A stretch of 5,657 bases of DNA, taken from Clostridia bacterium. Its GTDB lineage: Bacteria; Bacillota; Clostridia; RGIG6154. Under the pieces are notes generated by a model that was given only the letters and a program-made list of their open reading frames with translations, was not told the origin of the DNA and made no database searches. Where the stretch lies: assembly GCA_017523005.1 (NCBI GenBank), contig JAFWXG010000121.1:1-5657 (forward strand), written 5' to 3'. Every line of letters begins with the position of its first letter. The first letter of the stretch is position 1. The position numbers and the translations under genes were made by a program. Below, piece by piece: positions 5,147 to 5,657 of the stretch.

Positions 5147-5206
5147 TCTCGCGGGCGCGGATGCCCATAAAATAAAACTTAATATTTGCACCCGTGGCGG
5201 AATTGG
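5147..5206 (+). repeat. Exact 60-bp direct repeat, copy 2
   Basis: Identical to 4995-5054, with a distance of 152 bases between copies. It continues as the tRNA-Leu 5' half at 5188-5222. The complete lack of differences suggests a recent duplication or ongoing gene conversion. Confidence 0.95.
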
Positions 5207-5222
5207 CAGACGCGCATGGTTC
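5188..5222 (+). pseudogene. tRNA-Leu 5' half, broken inside the anticodon
   Basis: After the acceptor strand GCACCCG (5188-5194), bases 5195-5222 are identical to 5359-5386 of the intact tRNA-Leu, covering the D-arm, the 5' half of the anticodon stem and the first anticodon base. Then the match stops. No anticodon 3' strand, T-arm or CGGGTGC is seen before the next tRNA. The 129 bases that follow (5223-5351) hold only a weak inverted repeat GTTTAACC/GGTTAAGC (5259-5266, 5282-5289) and no gene. Confidence 0.7.
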
Positions 5223-5351
5223 TGCTCACGCCTACTCGGTGAAAAGTTGTTGAATTCGGTTTAACCGTTTTCATATATGAGGGTTAAGCGGTTTTGCTCC
5301 TCCTCGGGGTTACCTCTCCCGTGTAAAAATTACGAGGTTATAATTTAATAT

Positions 5352-5438
5352 GCGGATATGGCGGAATTGGCAGACGCGCATGGTTCAGGTCCATGTGAAA
5401 GCGATTTCATGCAGGTTCAAGTCCTGTTATCCGCACCA
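5352..5438 (+). tRNA. tRNA-Leu (anticodon CAG)
   Basis: This tRNA reads CUG codons. Acceptor strands GCGGATA (5352-5358) and TATCCGC (5428-5434) pair fully, and the discriminator A and CCA end (5436-5438) are encoded. The D-arm is GCG/CGC with AATTGGCAGA. The anticodon stem CATGG/CCATG holds the loop TTCAGGT with anticodon CAG at 5386-5388. A long variable arm TGAAA-GCGA-TTTCA marks it as class II. The T-arm has TTCAAGT. All parts are intact. It is followed directly by a terminator and is probably processed from a long precursor starting near 4955. Confidence 0.97.
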
Positions 5439-5440
5439 TT

Positions 5441-5491
5441 ACGAGTGTTCTTATAGGATTTAAGAAGTTCTATGAGAACACTCGTTTTTTT
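5441..5491 (+). terminator. Terminator of the tRNA-Leu unit
   Basis: An 11-bp stem ACGAGTGTTCT (5441-5451) with 5475-5485 is extended, after one mismatch, by ATAG/CTAT, with a 13-base loop and seven T at 5485-5491. On the minus strand it is followed by AATGG, so it is directional, acting only on plus-strand transcripts. Confidence 0.93.
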
Positions 5492-5505
5492 GTGCCGTAT
5501 ATGTT

Positions 5506-5657
5506 TCATACTGCTACACAGGCTCTTGTGTCAAAGTGAACATCTACACCTTGTCTTGTATGGACTTTAACATTGTTTTCAGGTATCAAATCCATATCAG
5601 GAATTTCAAGAGTTCCTATGCAAGTGTAATGTATTTTAAGTCTTTGTACTGTCTTAC
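5506..5657 (-). CDS. C-terminal end of an unidentified protein, possibly a recombinase tail
   Basis: A reading frame is open from the window edge for 49 codons and ends at TGA (5506-5508); the N-terminal part is outside. The visible peptide runs TVQRLKIHYTCIGTLEIPD, then a polar stretch and VDVHFDTRACVAV. The part RLKIHYTCIGTLEIP faintly resembles the C-terminal strand of large serine recombinases (pattern R-x-I-x-I-x-Y-x-x-I-G), often found in clostridial mobile elements. This is a pattern impression, not an identification. No other frame is open here. No terminator of its own is visible on the minus strand. Confidence 0.45.
   Translation of the reverse strand, partial: KTVQRLKIHYTCIGTLEIPDMDLIPENNVKVHTRQGVDVHFDTRACVAV

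Noticed and set aside
4884..5168. Minus-strand open frame of 94 codons across the repeat region
   Set aside because: It lies antisense to the tRNA-Leu relic and the repeats, has no ribosome binding site and a composition unlike a protein; a by-product of GC-rich tRNA sequence.
4995..5206. CRISPR array
   Set aside because: Only two copies, 60 bases long, with tRNA sequence inside and no spacer regularity.
5316..5344. TATAAT at 5339-5344 as a promoter just before tRNA-Leu
   Set aside because: No -35-like hexamer lies at 16-18 bp (CTCCCG region), and the start would fall on the base before the tRNA.
5195..5386. A group I intron in a tRNA-Leu anticodon loop, suggested by the break inside the anticodon
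   Set aside because: The following DNA repeats the tRNA 5' part from its start instead of continuing with the 3' part, is too short, and shows no group I core; tandem duplication explains it better.

Overview
The window most likely comes from a low-GC Gram-positive bacterium of the class Clostridia. The evidence is AT-rich intergenic DNA, strong AGGAGG-type ribosome binding sites, near-consensus sigma-A promoters with 17-bp spacers, a four-cysteine L33, a short single-span SecE, and a Gram-positive-style attenuated L10 leader. Assignment to a genus is not possible from this sequence alone.

The centre (about 1300-4790) is the classical rpmG-secE-nusG-rplK-rplA-rplJ-rplL cluster, all on the minus strand. 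A consensus promoter (4756-4784) starts rpmG (L33), secE (Sec translocase subunit), nusG (transcription factor), rplK (L11) and rplA (L1). Two short RNA elements that copy the L1-binding site of 23S rRNA lie in front of rplK and in front of rplA. A second consensus promoter just after rplA starts rplJ (L10) and rplL (L7/L12). It is followed by an L10 leader and an intrinsic terminator whose loop is complementary to the leader's 5' end, a layout that fits feedback attenuation by the L10-L12 complex. A strong terminator (1302-1334) closes the operon, so rpoB does not follow rplL directly.

Left of the terminator (1-1300, minus strand) are two genes: an unrecognised membrane-anchored protein of 295 aa, and the N-terminal part of a nucleoside phosphorylase-like protein running off the window. 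The ribosome binding site of the second overlaps the stop codon of the first, so they are probably translated together.

Right of the ribosomal cluster (4800-5500) is a plus-strand unit with a good promoter (4920-4948), an intact tRNA-Leu(CAG) (5352-5438) and a strong terminator (5441-5491). Its roughly 400-nt leader is the odd part. It holds two exact 60-bp direct repeats, each ending in the 5' part of a different tRNA-Leu (acceptor strand GCACCCG). The first copy continues into what looks like a decayed tRNA-Leu with its matching 3' acceptor strand. The second stops inside the anticodon after 28 bases identical to the real tRNA. The last 150 bases hold the C-terminal end of a minus-strand reading frame that faintly resembles the tail of a large serine recombinase.
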